Assembly: GCF_026314945.1 (NCBI RefSeq)
Contig: NZ_CP111121.1
Span: 4,030,001 to 4,094,000 of the forward strand
From: Chryseobacterium fluminis
GTDB lineage: Bacteria > Bacteroidota > Bacteroidia > Flavobacteriales > Weeksellaceae
Direction of reading: 5' to 3'
Length of the DNA: 64,000 nucleotides
Under the pieces are notes generated by a model that saw only the letters and a program-made list of their open reading frames with translations, had not been told where the DNA came from and did not search any database. Of the stretch, positions 60,568 to 64,000 are shown piece after piece. Positions within the stretch are counted from its first letter, which is position 1; each line of letters opens with the position of its first letter. A program made the translations under genes and the position numbers.

Positions 60568-61101
60568 TTAATCTTTAATTCTGGATTTGAACTTCTTCTG
60601 GTAATCTTCCCACTGTGGTCTTGTTTTTATTTTTTTATAAAGGTCTTTGGAAATCAATTCTAAATAAGGTTCCAGTTCTTTTGCAGACAGCTCCCCCTGA
60701 AGAATGGTAATAGGTCCGCCGCTTTCATCAAGAAATACAGTGCTTGGAACAGCACCCACATTCATATATTGGGTGAATTCGTGAAGGGAGTTTTTACCTT
60801 TCTTGTGTTCTTTATCTGCGTTGGCAAAAGTTCTTCCGAAAATTTCAACGGATTTTTTTTCTTCTGCATTAAATTTTACGGGATAAAAATTTTCATTTAA
60901 AATATCAGCAATCACCTGATGTCCGTATGTTTTTTTGTCCATTATTTTGCAGGGTCCGCACCATTCTGCGTAGAAATCAATCAGGATCTTTTTAGGATTT
61001 TCTTTCTGTGCCTGTAAAGCCTCTTCAATCGTCATCCACTTTACCTGGGCAAAACTGAGACTTAACCAAAAAATGCAGATTATGCTTATTATTTTCTTCA
61101 T
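60568..61101 (-). CDS. Thioredoxin-like periplasmic protein
   Basis: 177 residues with a signal peptide (MKKIISIICIFWLSLSFAQ). Active site AEWCGPCKIMDKKTYG (WCGPC), then a thioredoxin fold with VGAVPSTVFLDE carrying the cis-Pro. The preceding VKWMTIEEALQAQKENPKKI marks the DsbD-C/thioredoxin_7-like group. A periplasmic disulfide reductase or isomerase role is likely. Confidence 0.9.
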   Translation of the reverse strand: MKKIISIICIFWLSLSFAQVKWMTIEEALQAQKENPKKILIDFYAEWCGPCKIMDKKTYGHQVIADILNENFYPVKFNAEEKKSVEIFGRTFANADKEHKKGKNSLHEFTQYMNVGAVPSTVFLDESGGPITILQGELSAKELEPYLELISKDLYKKIKTRPQWEDYQKKFKSRIKD

Positions 61102-61142
61102 GATTGGATATTTAAGTAAAAATAAGCATAATTTACTTATCT

Positions 61143-62653
61143 TTATTTTACCTCCTGCATTAATTTTCTTACATAAGGAGAGATCAAAATTAACACTACG
61201 CCCGCAATCACAGCGTATAATCCCAATTGTTTATATCCATCGGTATAAGTGATAAAGGCATCATAATTGGTCGATCCTTCTTTAGCTGTGGCTAACCCCG
61301 CCCCGATAATTCCTGCTACATATTGTCCGTACGCCGAAGCCAGAAACCACATGCCCATCATCATTCCCTGCAGATTTTTGGTAGAAAGCTTGGTCATGAT
61401 GGATAAACCGATCGGTGACAGGCACAGTTCTCCTAAAGTAATAACCAACAGGGCAATGGTAAAGAAATTCAATGAGGTGATCCCTGAAGGTTTACGAAAA
61501 GTCTTGTGGCAAATAATACATAATATCCTAATCCGAGGAAAATGAATCCAAGACCGAATTTGATAATGGTGTTGGGTTCTATTTTTCGCTTATTGAGCCA
61601 AATCCAGAGCAGACCGATAAGCGGAGCGAGGAAAATGATGAAAAATGCACCTCCGGAATTGTTAACCCCGTTCGGATCTAACCCTAAAAGATCTTTATTT
61701 AAATTTTTCGCTGCAAAAATACTTAGCGAACCTCCGCTCTGCTCATAAATTCCCCAGAATAAAATGGAGAACAGGATGAAGACCAGTGCCGCCCATAATT
61801 TTTTACGTTCCGACGGCGTTACTTTTGTCATCTCGTAGAATAAATAGACCAGGGTTAATGGTCCTATTGTCCACATAAAATAATCAGTATATTGGGTTTT
61901 TGCCACCATGATCATGATGATGGGAACAAAAATTAGTGATAAAACATAAACCCCATACTCCTGCCATTTCGGGATTGGAGAAGATTTGGTTTCATGATCA
62001 GGATGACCCGGCTGAAGGCCTATAGATCCTAAACTTCTTTGGGTAAAAACAAAATTAATTAAACTGATCACCATAACGATAGCTGCAAATCCAAAGGCAA
62101 GATGCCATCTCAGATCTTCGGGAATATAGCTGGCAAGAATTTCTCCTTTTCCGATCGCAATACATAAATATCCGCCCAATAAGGCTCCAAGATTGATTCC
62201 GGCATAAAAAAGTGAAAAGCCGGCGTCTGCCCTTGAATCATTGGGCTTATAAAGCTGTCCTACCATAGAAGAGATATTCGGCTTAAAAAATCCGGTTCCT
62301 ACCACGGTAAATGCAATTCCCAGGAAGAAAAATTTGTGCGGATCTGTTGCGAGAATCAGACTTCCCACAATCATTAAAAGTCCGCCCCAGAACAGAGATT
62401 TTCTGAAGCCTAAAATTTTATCGGCAAATAACCCTCCGATAAATGTAAAAGCATACACAAAAGCCTGCGTCGCACCATATTGAAGATTGGCTTCACTTTC
62501 GTGAAAATTGAGTTGTGAAATCATAAAGAAAACCAACATTCCTCTCATTCCGTAGAAACAGAAGCGTTCCCACATTTCAGAGAAAAACAGACTCCAGATT
62601 TGCCTAGGGTATTTTCCTTTGAAATTTTGTATTTCATCTAAAGTTAAGCTCAT
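61143..62653 (-). pseudogene. Peptide MFS transporter (POT family) split by a frameshift
   Basis: The 5' part (61469-62653, 394 codons) carries the POT start IWSLFFSEMWERFCFYGMRG, FIGGLFADKILGFRKS and TGFFKPNISSMVGQLY, and ends LGYYVLFATRLFVNLQGSPH. The 3' part (61143-61472) continues ITSLNFFTIALLVITLGELCLSPIG, split as NFFTIALLVITLGELCLSPI, in another frame to the end of the family. Adding one base near 61497-61505 restores a protein of about 500 residues, the normal size. Either a recent null allele or a sequencing error; no other damage is seen. Confidence 0.85.
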
Positions 62654-62670
62654 AATGATCTATGATTAAT

Positions 62671-63666
62671 TTAATTAGGGGTTTTATAGTCTTGTTGATC
62701 GAGTTCAAAACGAATTCTGTCCTGATCAATAATTTGTTTTAATTCTTCTTCTTTGGGAAGATACAGAAGATACTTGCTGGCGAAAAGATTATTTTTGTCA
62801 TTAAGAACCGAATACTTTACAATGGTTTCATCTTTTTCGGAGCACAGTAAAATTCCGATCGTCGGATTATCACCTTCACCGCGTTTCAGATCGTCATACA
62901 TTCTTACATACATGTCCATCTGGCCGATGTCCTGATGTGAAAGTTCGCCGGTTTTCAAATCGATAATAACGAAGCATTTTAAGATATAATTGTAAAAAAC
63001 CAGATCGATATAAAAATCTGAAGTATCTGTGGAAATATGCTGTTGTCTTGAAACAAAAGCAAAGCCTTTCCCAAATTCCAGTAAGAATTTCTGAATATGA
63101 TCGATAATAGCCGTTTCAATCTCTTTTTCGGAAATTTTTTCATCGGTTTTTAGTCCCAAGAATTCAAAAATGTAAGGATCTTTTAAGACACTATGAATCG
63201 TTTCGTCGGTGTTCTTTTTATGTTCCAGAACTCTTTCATAAGCGAGAGAACTGATCTGTCTTTTCAGGTCCCGGGAATTCCAGTGGTTTTGAACAGATTC
63301 ATTGATATAATAATTCATTTTATCTGAATTATCAAGCTTTATTAATAATCTGTAATGGGTCCAACTCAATTGTTGACGCAATGCGTCAACAATTGGAAAT
63401 GCAGTATAAAACTTACGCATATTGGAAAGGTTCGTGTAGTCAAAGCCTTTTCCAAATTCTGCAGTCAGCTTTTTTGAAAGGTTTTTTAAAGTAAATTTTC
63501 CGTACGCTGCACGTTCTTTTCCTTTTTGTTCATCTTCAACGATGAGTTTTCCGATTTGCCAATACGTAAGCAAAAGAGTAGAATTCGCCATTCGAAAAAC
63601 TTTTTCGCGCGATTGGGTAATAAGCTCTCTTACTGATTGAAATAAAGAATCTTCGGAAATTTCCAT
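62671..63666 (-). CDS. DUF1016/YhcG family PDDEXK nuclease
   Basis: 331 residues from the ATG whose complement ends at 63666; a longer frame to 63801 runs over the neighbouring terminator and gene end. N-terminal DUF1016 domain (SREKVFRMANSTLLLTYWQI, then GKGFDYTNLSNMRKFYTAFP and LSWTHYRLLIKLD), C-terminal PD-(D/E)XK domain with FYIDLVFYNYILKCFVIIDL and KTG, the catalytic D..(E/D)xK pattern. YhcG proteins are predicted nucleases tied to mobile or defence loci. It sits alone between two peptide transporter genes. Confidence 0.88.
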   Translation of the reverse strand: MEISEDSLFQSVRELITQSREKVFRMANSTLLLTYWQIGKLIVEDEQKGKERAAYGKFTLKNLSKKLTAEFGKGFDYTNLSNMRKFYTAFPIVDALRQQLSWTHYRLLIKLDNSDKMNYYINESVQNHWNSRDLKRQISSLAYERVLEHKKNTDETIHSVLKDPYIFEFLGLKTDEKISEKEIETAIIDHIQKFLLEFGKGFAFVSRQQHISTDTSDFYIDLVFYNYILKCFVIIDLKTGELSHQDIGQMDMYVRMYDDLKRGEGDNPTIGILLCSEKDETIVKYSVLNDKNNLFASKYLLYLPKEEELKQIIDQDRIRFELDQQDYKTPN

Positions 63667-63671
63667 CTTAC

Positions 63672-63707
63672 GAAAATAAAAAAAACCTCTGACTTGGCAG
63701 AGGTTTT
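63672..63707 (-). terminator. Terminator of the right-edge transporter gene
   Basis: On the minus strand AAAACCTCTGCC pairs with TCAGAGGTTTT, followed by a long T run. Confidence 0.8.
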
Positions 63708-63728
63708 CATTGTATTTTATTAATGCAG

Positions 63729-64000
63729 TTAGTTTACACCGTGCATCATTTTCTTTAAAATAGGAGAGATTAAAGCTAAAATTACAGCAGCAATACCACA
63801 CAGTACCACGAATACCATAAAGAATTCGAATAAGTTATGGATCTCAAATCCGGCGAACGTAGGGTTTGCCAAAGGTAACTGAGCCTTTTCAAAAGCGGCC
63901 ACCTGATTTGCATTTAAGGTAACCTTTTTATCTAAAACATCCTGAAGATTTACCCCGATTTCCTGTGCTTTGGAGAATTTATCGCCCGTAGCCGGAATCA
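63729..64000 (-). CDS. Peptide MFS transporter, C-terminal part only
   Basis: The last 90 or so codons of a gene that continues past the right edge. It ends with a membrane segment FEFFMVFVVLCGIAAVILAL and SPILKKMMHGVN, the same C-terminal pattern (SPYVRKLMQEV) as the frameshifted POT gene at 61143. A tandem POT paralogue is therefore likely, separated from the first by the DUF1016 gene. The preceding stretch (KAQEIGVNLQDVLDKKVTLN) is an extramembrane loop. Confidence 0.75.
   Translation of the reverse strand, partial: IPATGDKFSKAQEIGVNLQDVLDKKVTLNANQVAAFEKAQLPLANPTFAGFEIHNLFEFFMVFVVLCGIAAVILALISPILKKMMHGVN

Overview
The window is AT-rich and looks like a chromosomal segment of a flavobacterium, most likely Chryseobacterium or a close relative (Weeksellaceae). 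The grounds are type IX secretion proteins (a PorZ-like protein and two secreted proteins with C-terminal sorting domains), a GLPGLI-family protein, many promoters of the Bacteroidota form TAnnTTTG, A-rich ribosome binding sites and malate:quinone oxidoreductase. There is no rRNA, CRISPR array or intact insertion sequence.

Layout. 1-3738: three overlapping genes of a membrane-anchored complex, tentatively the MoxR-vWA-beta-propeller type. 3752-16755: the most unusual part, an RNA-centred island. It holds two tiny genes, each followed by a terminator; a run of about a dozen tRNA or tRNA-like sequences, some intact and some damaged; an RNA-repair operon (RNase H-like YkuK protein, R2K ATP-grasp, cyclic-phosphate-type receiver, T4 Rnl2-type RNA ligase); an RNase Z-like hydrolase; two paralogous DEDDh exonucleases separated by 4.5 copies of a 177-bp structured repeat; a WG-repeat gene broken by a frameshift; a second group of decayed tRNA-like sequences; and a slipin gene. 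16877-21000: a GLPGLI protein, two HTH proteins and a SulP transporter. 21105-27176: a Ter stress-response cluster. 27381-35000: housekeeping and stress genes, with two well-marked regulons (an Rrf2 regulator with an NAD(P)-binding protein, and an NsrR-like regulator with flavohaemoglobin). 35114-47243: secreted proteins, one decayed gene, dehydrogenases, GpsA and Mqo. 47506-64000: a GH63-like glucosidase, RecO, PorZ, a split 5'-nucleotidase, DapA, an AraC/pseudo-receiver pair, RecG, a thioredoxin, a frameshifted peptide transporter, a DUF1016 nuclease and a second peptide transporter cut by the window edge.

Central proposal. The two small genes read like general-purpose translational sensors. 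Within its first 26 codons the first uses 19 different amino acids and the second 18. Each has, inside its coding sequence, a segment complementary to the 5' arm of its own terminator, the arrangement used in classical amino-acid attenuation. Loss of almost any tRNA should stall a ribosome, break the terminator and let transcription run into the tRNA array and perhaps the repair operon. The array could then supply replacement or nuclease-resistant tRNAs while the ligase, the RNase Z-like protein and the exonucleases repair or clear broken ones. The sequence facts (codon composition, complementarity, cloverleaves, gene order) are directly visible; the regulatory logic is inference.
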